NCBI GenBank assembly: GCA_900323505.1
Contig: OOIN01000029.1
Coordinates: 186,001-250,000, forward strand
Length of the DNA stretch: 64,000 bases
Source of the DNA: Ustilago trichophora
Taxonomy: Eukaryota > Basidiomycota > Ustilaginomycetes > Ustilaginales > Ustilaginaceae
Direction of reading: 5' to 3'
The translations under genes and the position numbers were made by a program. Shown here piece by piece: positions 23,701 through 33,485 of the stretch. Under the pieces are notes generated by a model that saw only the letters and a list, made by a program, of their open reading frames with translations, searched no databases and was not told the DNA's origin. Each line of letters opens with the position of its first letter. Position 1 is the first letter of the stretch.

Positions 23701-23798
23701 AAGATGAAAGAGGGATTTGCTTGACACAATTGCATTGCATTTCTACAATCCCGCGATACTGTACACGAGTGTTGTGTGTGTTTGCGAAGCACCTGAGT

Positions 23799-25304
23799 TT
23801 AGCTCCGAGCGGAGATGGTGGCAGGCATGGCATCCATGGCATGCAAAACGCCCAGCCATCTCTGCGGATCCGGTCTCGGCATCTCCCCAACATCACTCAC
23901 ATTGAATCTATCCAAGAACAACAGAACAAAAGCCTTAATCTCTGCCACTGCCCAGTATCTACCCGGGCAAACCCTGGCACCATACCCAAACGGTGTCCAC
24001 GTCCTCAACGTCTCCCCCGCCACTTTAACCGTCCCCGGCCTTCTCGAATCTTGGAATCTAGTCTCGTCAAAAGTCTCTAGCGCACCTTGCCACTTTTTTC
24101 CCTGACCTTTTACCTCTGGCCACCAATCTTTGTTCAACTTGCTATCGTGTACGTTCCAGAATAGGATCTGCAAGATGTCGCCCTGTTTAAACTGCATCTC
24201 TTTGACGCTGTTGTTGGGACCCATCATGCGAACGACTGTATCTTTTAGGCACATTCTAGGCACACTTTGTGCACTGTAAACCCGCAGAAGCTCCTGCACC
24301 ATGTTGTCGAGTGTTGGTAGATTGTCGCCTTTGAGCAAGTCTGGGTTTGAAGCGATTTGCTCGGTGGGTTTGCCGAGATTCTGTTGGAGCTCTTGCAATT
24401 CGTTCCGGATTCGGCTGACGTTGTGCGGCTGACGAGAGAGGATAGAGATGAGCCAAGCGCCAGAGAGCGGGCTTTGGGTGGATCCCAACCAAGCAGTACG
24501 CAACACTACCGCCACTGCATCTTCGTGAGATAAACCGTATTTGCTCTCGAGCTCGTTGAGCTGTTCTCGAACTTGAAGAGAACACTCTGAGAGAGATTCG
24601 TCAATCTGCTGAAGCGCAATTTTGTAAAAATGATCGCGAGCTTGGACAGCTCGCTCAGACTGCATCCCCAAACAGAAAGCATTGAGCTCGGCATCCCACA
24701 GAACAAACTCTTGGTACTGGCCCTTTGGGAAACTCTTGGTAAACAAGGCCTCCATCGTAGCTTGGAAAAATGCTTCGCTAACCACTTGACACAGATCCTC
24801 CTTCTTGCCTGGCTGAACTGCATCCAACTGTCTCGCTGCTGCTTGAACAAATCGTTCTTGCAGAGAAGCAAGTCTAGATCCGGAAAGAAGATGCGAAGAA
24901 TGCCTGACGGTAACAGCGCCTCCAGTGTGAGCAAACCACTCGCCAGCAGAAGGAGACATGTGCCACATGGGTGCCGAACCAGTGTGCAAAATCGACATGT
25001 CGAATCGATCCGGTTGGTCGATCACGTCCTTTATCGTCAAAGCGTCGCCTATATAAGTGGTGTACATTCCGTGAGGTTCGAGAACGCGATGGACAGAGCC
25101 GTAGTTGTTGCGCCTCGAGAGCCAATTGTCCCTGAAATTGCCAAGGTCGGGACATTTGGCCGGATCAACCAGTGGGGCTGGCGGGAAGGTTCTCGAGAGA
25201 GTTGACCTGGTTTTGTTGCGGCGTAAAAGTACTAGGGCGCATAGGAACGCCAGAGTAGCGGTAAGCAGAACAGACTGCCCACCTGTAAGGTTTATCTCCA
25301 TCAT
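23799..25304 (-). CDS. Cytochrome P450, CYP7/CYP8-like
   Basis: The frame gives 501 aa from ATG 25304. The open frame extends 58 codons further but has no ATG there, and the chosen start places a membrane anchor (SVLLTATLAFLCALVLL) at residues 10-26. The haem loop FGYGARVCPGRYWA is canonical, with the Cys ligand near residue 450, and ELLR supplies the K-helix ExxR. The I-helix reads LRTAWLGSTQSPLSGAW and lacks the usual acid-alcohol pair (AGxD/ET). That pattern recalls the CYP7/CYP8 group (oxysterol 7-alpha-hydroxylase and prostacyclin synthase types), where oxygen activation is handled differently. It is an ER haem enzyme; the substrate is unknown, with sterols or oxylipins as guesses from family resemblance. 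Confidence 0.88.
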   Translation of the reverse strand: MMEINLTGGQSVLLTATLAFLCALVLLRRNKTRSTLSRTFPPAPLVDPAKCPDLGNFRDNWLSRRNNYGSVHRVLEPHGMYTTYIGDALTIKDVIDQPDRFDMSILHTGSAPMWHMSPSAGEWFAHTGGAVTVRHSSHLLSGSRLASLQERFVQAAARQLDAVQPGKKEDLCQVVSEAFFQATMEALFTKSFPKGQYQEFVLWDAELNAFCLGMQSERAVQARDHFYKIALQQIDESLSECSLQVREQLNELESKYGLSHEDAVAVVLRTAWLGSTQSPLSGAWLISILSRQPHNVSRIRNELQELQQNLGKPTEQIASNPDLLKGDNLPTLDNMVQELLRVYSAQSVPRMCLKDTVVRMMGPNNSVKEMQFKQGDILQILFWNVHDSKLNKDWWPEVKGQGKKWQGALETFDETRFQDSRRPGTVKVAGETLRTWTPFGYGARVCPGRYWAVAEIKAFVLLFLDRFNVSDVGEMPRPDPQRWLGVLHAMDAMPATISARS

Positions 25305-26464
25305 CCTGCCCAAAGATTCTTTTTCTTCGAGCAGCGAATTTGGTGGGAGTGTACAAGGGAGGGTCCAACACAGAGGAGCAAAGGTTGACCTTAAGTATGG
25401 AAAATCCTCCAGGCGGTAATATCGAGGCGAAGCGCCAAGCGCCCCAATCAAAAGAAAGAGATAGGTTCTGGCCAGCAATCAAAATGAGAAAAGTGCGCAG
25501 AACCTAAGATTCTCAACGCTAAACCCTAACTTAACCTCTGACAACATACTATTCACATCCGCTGCACGGTTGCACTCTCGGCTGTTCGGTGAGCTTCTTC
25601 CGACCTCCCCGCGGAGCTTGGAATCTCGTCTCTTTGCGCGCTTCCATTCGAGCTCACCTTTGACAAGCTTCTCTTCACACCAGCCCCTATCTTTCTTCGT
25701 AGTGACCATTCATCTTAAATCACAGATGTTGGGATACACTCTGTAGAGATGGTGGAAAATCGGCGGCTGCGCAACGTGGGAAAAAGCACTGGGAAGTTAG
25801 CGCGCGCGCGGCGGATCTTATTTTGGCAAAAGGCGGCAAAGAACATATATAAATCAACCCCAATTTGACGCTGCTACAGTACACCTGTATCGCGGTCGGA
25901 GGCCGTACATCCGACGTACAGCAGCTACAGTACCGAGTCTGTGGTGCCTACGATACTGTTGATTGCGTCTTGTCCTTTGTTTGATGCTCTGTGGCAATGC
26001 TTTGGAAACAGGCTCGTTGTGATTGGACCGGGTTTGGATGTTCAGACATGTGTGTGTCACTCGTAGCTTGAGTGCTTGTCAATGGACAGATTTGAGTTGA
26101 AGCCCGGACTCAAGGGAGCTCCGATGATGAATTTGATTGCATGGGCACTGAGCTTAATGTGAATCAATAGCCTTTTTAGCATAGTGTAGGAGAGATTGAT
26201 ACTACATGACGCACAAGAAGCTGTGCGACCCTCGCACAGGATTCTAGTGCAGAACATGTTCGGAAATCGGAAATCGGGCAGGATGGGATCCCGCGAAGAA
26301 ATGATTTTCTTCTGCCAATTTTGAGACCCTTTGATTTGCAGATGTGGAGCTGATCACAAAAGCGGTCCTGCAACCCTCCTACCATCTCAGCTCAAGATCA
26401 TCTAGATTTCCCGAATCGGTCTCTTGCAAGGCTACGAAGCACTCGCTCGTGCAGGACATCTGAC
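25305..26464. other. Divergent promoter region between P450 and MTG2
   Basis: About 1.2 kb, sharing space for both promoters. It contains a CG-rich alternating run (25799-25809), a TATA-like ATATATAAAT at 25844-25854 and two TACAGTAC motifs (25877, 25923). No gene seen. Confidence 0.55.
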
Positions 26465-29422
26465 ATGGCGGCAAAGCACACCCTACTGCGGTTGCAGCCT
26501 TTGCTCGCTAATCAGCATGCTACGCTACTCCCAACCCGCGTCGCACGCCACTTTGCCTCTTCCGCATCGATTCGATCAGACAACTGGAAGTTTGACGAGG
26601 ACCTAGCACCACCTTTTCAAGAGACATCTCGATCACCTTCATCCTCTTTCACGTCCAAGCTGAAATCTTCACTGCGTGCCAATGGACAGCTCGAGCAGAC
26701 GTCATCCGATTCTAGCCTCGCAAGAACCGTCTTTGTCCGCACCAAAAACGGCAAGCATCTCGTCTCTGTCGTCCACACACTGTCTCTTCTCTCCCAGCTC
26801 GCTGCCAAGTTCGGACCCATCGAGCACTTTCACTTTCCTCGCGAACCCACTTCGCAGAGGCTTCTGGGATACGGCAGCGTGACATTCTTTGATAAGGAAA
26901 GCCTTCGCAAGGCGCTCGCCAACGATGGCATCCACACCGTCGTGCTTCCCCCCATCGTACCCTCTCGAGCCCCCCGCTCTTACCTGTCGGACAAGGAGCA
27001 TGCGCGACTCGTCGGCGTTGCACCTTTAGTAAGCTGCAATGCGCCAAGCGAGCACGCCTCGGCCGCACACACCTATCTCTCTTCTCGCTCCCTTCAAAAC
27101 CCTGCGGCAATGCGGCCCGGTTGGAACGACGTTGCTCCTCTCTGCAATATGGAAGCAGCCACAAAAACGCACAACTTTGTAGACGAATCCGAGGCGCACG
27201 AAGACACACCTGAAGACGCTGTCATCTTGCATGATTCAGCCTTCTACCTATCCACGTCAACCGTGCCGATAGAGATCAAGATGGAACGCAGAACCTCGAC
27301 TTTCACCGCCCGATCGGGTGCGCAGGCCCAAGCTCGGTCGCAAAGCACCAGCTTGCAGAGGAACGTCCGTGCTGCTCTCCAGCAATTTGGCGGGTTTGGC
27401 GAGACGTTCGATAAGCAAGGTCTACTGACTGATCCCTTGCGCTTTACTGCTGCCGATGAAGATTTCAAATCAGGTGCTGGATCCAACCGCTCCAGGCCCA
27501 GACCGCAATCCAGACCGCAGCGCAACACTGCCCCTTGGCAAAGCAATCGATCAGGCTCTTCTTCCCGACCATTTTCCACCTCTGCCATCTCTGCCGACGC
27601 CGAGGTGGCAAAAGCAAGACGAAAGGCAGAGTGGCAACGTAATCGACACTCGAATTTTGTCGACCAGCTCTTTCTTCGCGTCACTGGTGGAAAAGGTGGA
27701 GACGGATGTGTTTCGTTCCACCGCGAAAAGTTTGTCGAATTCGGTCCTCCCTCAGGAGGCAATGGTGGATCCGGTGGATCGATCTACATCCGTGCTGTCG
27801 ACGGGCCTACTACGCTAGCAAGGATCTCGAGAAGGTTCCGTGGTGCAGATGGGCCCCATGGTCAGGGAAGTTTCCTGCATGGGAAAAGGGCAGAAGACAA
27901 ATATATCGAGGTACCTGTTGGGACTGTTGTCACTGCTACACGGAGACTGAGGATTCAGGAAGAGGAAGAGGCGGACGAATACTATCAGGACCTGTTGAGG
28001 CGCGCAGCCAAAGCCAAATGGGATCCGACTGGTCTTGTTGCCAAGGAGGATGCCGTGCTTGCTGCCGAAGAGATGGAGAGGAAGCGTCTGGCTCGGTCAA
28101 GACCGCCGCCTGAGCTCGAGTATGAACAAGACCAGACCGAATTCGACCAGTCAGCATCCGAGATCGGAACAGCGACGAAGGAGAAGAAAGCCGAAGAGGA
28201 AGAGGAGATTGACGGAGAGGATCTGCTCGAACCAGACGTCGCACGTCAGCTTCAAATTCTCCGTGATCGTGTATGGCGCCACTATCCTCGCGCAGAAGAG
28301 ACCAACTACCGCCGCAACGAGTTCCGCGCTGCTGAAATGCGTCTTGCTCTCGATCGCCGTCGTCGTCGTCGACACCTTGCCCAGACCCAAGCAGCTAGCA
28401 ACGCCGCAGCTGGCCTAGCTATATCCTCATCCTCGTCCTCTGTAGACCAACCCTCGGCAGCCTCGGTCACACCGTACGAAGATGACGAGCCATCTTCCGA
28501 GCCTTGGCGCATCGACCTGGACGCGCCCACTCCAGCCGACTCTCCAGGCATCCTCCTTGCCTCTGGTGGCCGAGGCGGTCTCGGCAATCCCACCTTCCTT
28601 TCCTCCTCCAATCGCTCGCCCAAGTTCGCAACGCGTGGAGAATGGGGCGAGTCGCTCGAGGTCATGCTTGAACTCAAACGACCGTCCGATATCGGCCTGG
28701 TTGGTCTCCCCAACGCAGGTAAATCGACCATCTTGCGCTCCATCTCCGCGTCCAAAGCTCAAGTCGGCCACTGGCGATTCACCACCCTTTCTCCCAACTT
28801 GGGCGTCGTCCGCCTCAGCTCCGATGGCTCCATCATTGGCGTTGACAACTCCGAAGTGGAAGAAGGCTACGGCCAAGACCGCGCTACAGCCTCCCTAGCC
28901 CACGATATCGACTCAGCACAAGAGGAGGAGGAATTTCGACTGGTCCTCTCCGACATACCCGGACTGATCGATGGCGCAGCAGACAACCGCGGTTTGGGCC
29001 ACACCTTCCTTCGTCACATTGAACGATGCTCCATCCTCGCCTACGTGTTGGACCTGACAGAACCAGAACCGTGGAAAGATCTCAAGATCCTTCACAACGA
29101 ACTCGCATCTTACCGCGAAGACCTCCCTGCCAAAGCACGACTGGTCATCGTCAACAAGGCGGACCAATTTGCAAGTGCTGCCGAGATCGAGGATGCCAAG
29201 ATGAAGTTGGATAGGATCAAGAAACAGGTAACAGAGATTTGGGAGGACAGGGAGGCGGTCAAGTGGCCTCAGGAGAAGAAGATCTTGGTGGAAGAGGGGC
29301 CGATGAAGATCATCACGCTATCGGCGAAAAAGAAGCAGGGCACGCAGATGCTGGCGAAAACCTTGGTGGAGCTGTTGAGGGCGCAGAGGGCTGCTGAGAA
29401 GGCTGCCGCTGAGATGGCGTAG
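26465..29422 (+). CDS. MTG2: Mitochondrial Obg-family GTPase with N-terminal RRM-like extension
   Basis: A 985-aa single-exon frame. Residues about 395-480 match the Obg fold (FLRVTGGKGGDGCVSFHREKF, GGNGGSGG, GADGPHGQGSFLHG). The G domain starts at about residue 740 with the P-loop GLVGLPNAGKST, G3 DIPGLIDGA and G4 NKAD. Yeast Mtg2 of this family acts in assembly of the mitochondrial large ribosomal subunit. The N-terminus (RVARHFASSASIR) looks like a mitochondrial presequence. Residues about 85-160 resemble an RRM (TVFVR as RNP2, GYGSVTF as RNP1). A second presequence-like stretch precedes the Obg part (RPFSTSAISADA, about 367), and an internal ATG at 27281 (Met273) could start an Obg-only protein. 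A charged insert of about 200 residues splits the Obg fold. Whether the product is a true fusion is open. Confidence 0.88.
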   Translation: MAAKHTLLRLQPLLANQHATLLPTRVARHFASSASIRSDNWKFDEDLAPPFQETSRSPSSSFTSKLKSSLRANGQLEQTSSDSSLARTVFVRTKNGKHLVSVVHTLSLLSQLAAKFGPIEHFHFPREPTSQRLLGYGSVTFFDKESLRKALANDGIHTVVLPPIVPSRAPRSYLSDKEHARLVGVAPLVSCNAPSEHASAAHTYLSSRSLQNPAAMRPGWNDVAPLCNMEAATKTHNFVDESEAHEDTPEDAVILHDSAFYLSTSTVPIEIKMERRTSTFTARSGAQAQARSQSTSLQRNVRAALQQFGGFGETFDKQGLLTDPLRFTAADEDFKSGAGSNRSRPRPQSRPQRNTAPWQSNRSGSSSRPFSTSAISADAEVAKARRKAEWQRNRHSNFVDQLFLRVTGGKGGDGCVSFHREKFVEFGPPSGGNGGSGGSIYIRAVDGPTTLARISRRFRGADGPHGQGSFLHGKRAEDKYIEVPVGTVVTATRRLRIQEEEEADEYYQDLLRRAAKAKWDPTGLVAKEDAVLAAEEMERKRLARSRPPPELEYEQDQTEFDQSASEIGTATKEKKAEEEEEIDGEDLLEPDVARQLQILRDRVWRHYPRAEETNYRRNEFRAAEMRLALDRRRRRRHLAQTQAASNAAAGLAISSSSSSVDQPSAASVTPYEDDEPSSEPWRIDLDAPTPADSPGILLASGGRGGLGNPTFLSSSNRSPKFATRGEWGESLEVMLELKRPSDIGLVGLPNAGKSTILRSISASKAQVGHWRFTTLSPNLGVVRLSSDGSIIGVDNSEVEEGYGQDRATASLAHDIDSAQEEEEFRLVLSDIPGLIDGAADNRGLGHTFLRHIERCSILAYVLDLTEPEPWKDLKILHNELASYREDLPAKARLVIVNKADQFASAAEIEDAKMKLDRIKKQVTEIWEDREAVKWPQEKKILVEEGPMKIITLSAKKKQGTQMLAKTLVELLRAQRAAEKAAAEMA

Positions 29423-29710
29423 CTCGACACTTCGCTCAAGCTACTGATATATTCTGCCTAGAACAACTTGCGGAATTGCAGACACTCAACTCACTAGCAC
29501 CATCATCACCACTGACTGACAAGACCGACTGATAGAGACTTCAATACGATTTGCAGATTAGGGAAGCACGACACTGGTAAAGACAGTTGGAGAGGGATGA
29601 AGACTAAGCAGACTTAGTAGGGGGAATAAAAGGGTTCATTAATGATGCAGGCGCTCGACCTGGTCTTTCAAGGGAGCGTAGCCGTTTGCGAGAGGGAGGG
29701 GGATTTGCGC

Positions 29711-31198
29711 TTAGCACTTGATGTTGTTGGGCCTCTTAGTAGGGTCCCTTGGGATCCAGCCGTATTGGAGACCCTTCTGGTAGCTCCACTCCTCAGCAGC
29801 CTTGGCCTCGGTCTTCCAGGTCCACATCAACCAACCGATACCGCCTTCGTTGGCGTCAACCTGAGCCTCCCACATGCTACCCAAAAGGCGTTTGTAGTTG
29901 GCAGTGAAAGTGGTAGCGTCACCACTCCTGCCGTAGCACGAGTTGATCTTTCCTCGGCTTCCGGTGAAGCTTCCGTCGTACCTGCTGCCCCTGCCTCGAC
30001 CGTTGATACCCTGAGCACAATCGGTGAAGGCTGGAGTCCACTCTCCGATGAGCTGGTAGTGAATCTTGTTGGCAGCGGCCCACTTGGGCTTGAGCGAGCA
30101 GTAGTAACCAATGCGGTCCTTGGAAGAGAGACGGAGCGAGTTGTCGTCAAAGATAGTGTAGATGTGCGAGTCGACGGAAACGCCCTCGTAGCGAGGGGGG
30201 AGGAGCTTGTCGTTCCAGTAGTCCGAGTAGGCGGGGGAGACGAACTCGTCGCCGACAACGACGAGCAAGGGGGACTCGGCGGCGTTGCGACCGTTGGGGT
30301 AGCGAACGACTTCGTAGGCACGCTGGTAGAAGTCGAGGACGACGTTCTTGTCGGTCACGGGCTCGTTGAGGAGTTCGAGGGCGGCGACAGAGTTGGCGTA
30401 CTTGGGAAGGGAGAATTCGCGAGACATAGTCTGGAGGATGTTGATGGTGCGCTGAATGTCGGTTGAGTTGTAAGCCCAGGCGTTAACACCGCGGCGTCCA
30501 CCGTGGTCGAAACCGTTCTGGTTACCAGGAGCAGCGTGAAGATCGACGAGAACCTTCAAGTTGTACTTGCCACACCAGAGAGCGGCCTGCTTGAGCAAAT
30601 CCCATTGGTTGAGCTTGAGGAAAGGCTCACCGGATCCGACCTCGAAGGCCCAGTAACCAACAGGGATACGGACGTGATTCAAACCAGCAGCGGCGATCTG
30701 ACGAATGTCGTCCTCACTGACAAACTCGTTCAAGTGCTTCTGCAGAATGCGAACCGCCTGATCCCTAGGCTGCAGACTACCGAAAGTCCACTCATCGATG
30801 ATGTTCGGGTTTCCAGTCTGACCATAGATGCTGGGGGTGATGAAGTTCTCAACAACCAACCATCCACCGAGGGAGACACCACGAACCTTTTTGTTGTTGT
30901 CGTAGTATGGCCATCGAAGAGGAGGCAAGGCACGTTTGGAAAGTTCCTCCTGCTGGCGAATGGTGCGTCGGTGTCGCTTCATGGAAGGGAGGTTGGAGAG
31001 AGGGGTCGAGGTGAGAACGTCGGTGACCTTGTCCATGATCATGGTGGTGATGAGTTTGGGCTTGACATCAGAAGCACCGCGAGAGTTGGCGGTGGTAATT
31101 GGGATGGCGACCTTGGAAGGGTCATCACCGTTGACGATGGCCTTGCCAAAGGTGGAGCCGACGAGCAGGGCGCTGGTGAGGAGGGCGGTAAACTTCAT
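29711..31198 (-). CDS. Secreted exo-1,3-beta-glucanase, GH5 family
   Basis: A 495-aa protein with a signal peptide (MKFTALLTSALLVGSTFGKA) and a pro-region ending near the dibasic KR at about residue 88 (EELSKRALPPLRW), suggesting Kex2-type processing. The catalytic domain starts with KVRGVSLGGWLVVENFITP, typical of GH5 exo-beta-1,3-glucanases (yeast Exg1 type). The acid/base Glu is in ALELLNEP (about 279) and the nucleophile Glu in IGEWTPA (about 388). It removes glucose from beta-1,3-glucan and would act in wall remodelling outside the cell. It is complete, with no intron. Its stop faces that of MTG2, about 290 bp away. Confidence 0.93.
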   Translation of the reverse strand: MKFTALLTSALLVGSTFGKAIVNGDDPSKVAIPITTANSRGASDVKPKLITTMIMDKVTDVLTSTPLSNLPSMKRHRRTIRQQEELSKRALPPLRWPYYDNNKKVRGVSLGGWLVVENFITPSIYGQTGNPNIIDEWTFGSLQPRDQAVRILQKHLNEFVSEDDIRQIAAAGLNHVRIPVGYWAFEVGSGEPFLKLNQWDLLKQAALWCGKYNLKVLVDLHAAPGNQNGFDHGGRRGVNAWAYNSTDIQRTINILQTMSREFSLPKYANSVAALELLNEPVTDKNVVLDFYQRAYEVVRYPNGRNAAESPLLVVVGDEFVSPAYSDYWNDKLLPPRYEGVSVDSHIYTIFDDNSLRLSSKDRIGYYCSLKPKWAAANKIHYQLIGEWTPAFTDCAQGINGRGRGSRYDGSFTGSRGKINSCYGRSGDATTFTANYKRLLGSMWEAQVDANEGGIGWLMWTWKTEAKAAEEWSYQKGLQYGWIPRDPTKRPNNIKC

Positions 31199-32497
31199 CT
31201 TTGCTACTCCTTTTTTTCTTCTTTCTGCACTGGCTTAACTTGGAAATGAGTGTATGCCGCGAATGGGCGTGTGTCGATACCGGCGCTGAAAGGGGAGACG
31301 GAACCGGGAAGGGGAAAGGGAACGGCAACCGAAAGGGGAGGGGAGAGGGGGCAGACAGATGAAGGGGAACAACAAAGCCAAATGGAAAAGTTGGTGTTGT
31401 TTATATTGCAAACCTCTTGAGGAGCAGAGAAGCGAAGACTTTGCAAGCCCAGCCTTGAGAGCGGAAGGGATGCAGGATGCCAATCGACGGAGAACGCCTA
31501 CAGCGGAATCACTCCCAGACGGACAAGTCAAGTAGAGTACCACAAAGGTTTCCGAAGCAGCGGACAAACGCGCATCGATCTGCAGCTGCACCAGTTGACT
31601 CAAAGTGCAGATCCGAATACTCATTACACAGAGGGAGAGAGAAGAGGAAGGGGGGGAAGAGCATTCCTCAAGAAAGCGACTTGTATGCAGCTCATCTCGT
31701 GTCCCTTTACCGTTGTCGCCTGGAGCAGGAACGAGAGAGTGGAGAGCAGAATGGCACAAATCAAAGACCAGCTGTAGGTTGGAGCGACGTGCAGCACTGC
31801 GCATAACATACACGCCACATGCCCATGTCTAACTACCCCTTCCTTCCATGCTGCTTGCTCCTTGAACTCCCGCGTTCCACGTCTCTCTGTCACCACCATC
31901 GCTTCTTTTCCGCCGCAGTCGATCTAGAACTTGAACAACCAGCCACCATGCTCTTCTTCGTTGGGCTGCTTGATCGTGAATTCAAACATTCGCGGAGTGA
32001 CAGCTAAGGGGGAGTGGGGACCCGGGGCGAGAGGCGAGGGGAGCGGAGAGCGGGGATCGACAGCTTTGGCATTGCAAAGTGCAGATCCTCGCATGTGCTG
32101 AGTGTCTTGTAGCCGAGTCCACGCGCGTGAACCCTCATCATGCTCGTCGTCTTGTTGTGCTGTTGGTTGGCGTGATCAATGCTCCGCGCTACTCTGTGCT
32201 CATTGTCTGTTGTTGTTTGAATTTTTCAAAAATCTGCGAGAGAAGTCGGCGAAGACATCCTCCTTGCAACTCCGCCACTAAGGGTAGGCCCCTGCCACAG
32301 GACGCCGAAGCAACACACTCTCTACTCTCTCATAAACTTCTCAGCTCGCAGATGGTTTGGTGAAGGGGTGCAACTTGGCGAGTCACCAAGAGAAAACGCC
32401 ACTTGCTTGAAGAGGCTGCAAAAGAATGCTTGGGTGAGAGAAATGAGGAATGAAATAGCAAGACCAATGGGGAATGGCAAGCATGATTTGAGGCGGC

Positions 32498-32499
<2 letters not shown>

Positions 32500-32534
<35 letters not shown>
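32500..32534. repeat. AG microsatellite
   Basis: About seventeen AG units in intergenic DNA. Confidence 0.9.
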
Positions 32535-32542
<8 letters not shown>

Positions 32543-33210
32543 ATGTGCCAAGCGAGCCTATGCACCATGCAAAGGGGTAAATAATACTTTCTTGTTTTTG
32601 TTTTTTTTTTTGGTCGGTTTCTCCTGGGTACTCTACGGTCTCCGCTGCCATCATTATGTTTGCCGCCTGTCCCTTGGGCTGCTAATACTGTAGTCACATT
32701 CTTGCCGCCATGGCTGAGAGATTCATGCACCACATTCCCGCCTTTCCAACGCCATGTTGTCTACACGCAACATTTCCAGTTACGCACGGCTGAACGGGTG
32801 ACTTAAACCGATGCCCGATCCGATCCGATCTGATCCAACTATCCGCGATGAAAGAAGGGCGCTTCATGTGGGACAGAGCCCAAGACTGAGATGGTGTATT
32901 AGATGGAGAGCGTTTGTGTTGTCAAGGCGAGACCAACACAACACCAAAACAACACAACACTTCGGAACGGGCCCAACCCAAAATGTTGGTTCGAAAGCGG
33001 AATGTCAGTCAAAACTTGAGAAATTCTAAACATTCGCCTCACGCGCTTTGAGTGACCTGGCTGTCAGCTTTTCTCGTGCGAATCAAACCGGAAATTACTC
33101 TGCGCGACGCGGTCAGACCTTCGGCTTTCTCCACGCGACATCGAAACACTCTTGAGAGAGCGACACACAGCGTTGTTGCTCTCTCGGCCTTCGACGCCAT
33201 CTCATATTCT

Positions 33211-33262
33211 CATTCATTCATTCATTCATTCATCCACTTCTTCTTCTTCTTCTTCTTCTTCT
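33211..33262. repeat. CATT and TTC microsatellites in tandem
   Basis: Five to six CATT units are followed by about eight TTC units, 220-275 bp before the RCC2-like start codon, probably in promoter or 5' UTR. Confidence 0.85.
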
Positions 33263-33485
33263 CAATCCTCTCAAGCTCAACAGCTCGTAGAACATCGTCT
33301 CTTTTCCCCTAGCTCTACCTCTCTTCGCCACGGAATCAAGCTGGTGGAAATATTCGAAATTCGCTTGCTTCGTCCCTCTTTCTAATTCGTGGCCTCAGCA
33401 CATTCTTTCGTTAGCACACGGCAAGGATTGCAAAACTAGGATTATCAACTCGAAATCAGCTTTCGAGTAACAGTGTTCCACAATC

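Larger units (their letters stand above)
31199..33485. other. Divergent intergenic region between GH5 and RCC2-like genes
   Basis: About 2.3 kb. A purine-rich stretch (31290-31360) and a TATA-like sequence read on the minus strand at about 31390-31400 lie some 190 bp upstream of the GH5 start. AG (32500-32534), CATT (33211-33232) and TTC (33238-33262) microsatellites occur. Longer open frames here have no protein-like composition, and no gene is called. Confidence 0.55.

Noticed and set aside
22405..23727. 440-codon minus-strand open frame opposite KRI1
   Set aside because: Mirror of the Lys/Glu/Asp-rich KRI1 codons, with no recognisable domain.
25305..25478. 58-codon N-terminal extension of the P450 frame
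   Set aside because: It begins at TTG, not ATG, and would place residues ahead of the normal membrane anchor.
31235..31813. 192-codon minus-strand open frame upstream of the GH5 gene
   Set aside because: Ser/Leu/Pro-rich, derived from purine-rich leader DNA. It has no domain and overlaps the expected promoter of GH5.
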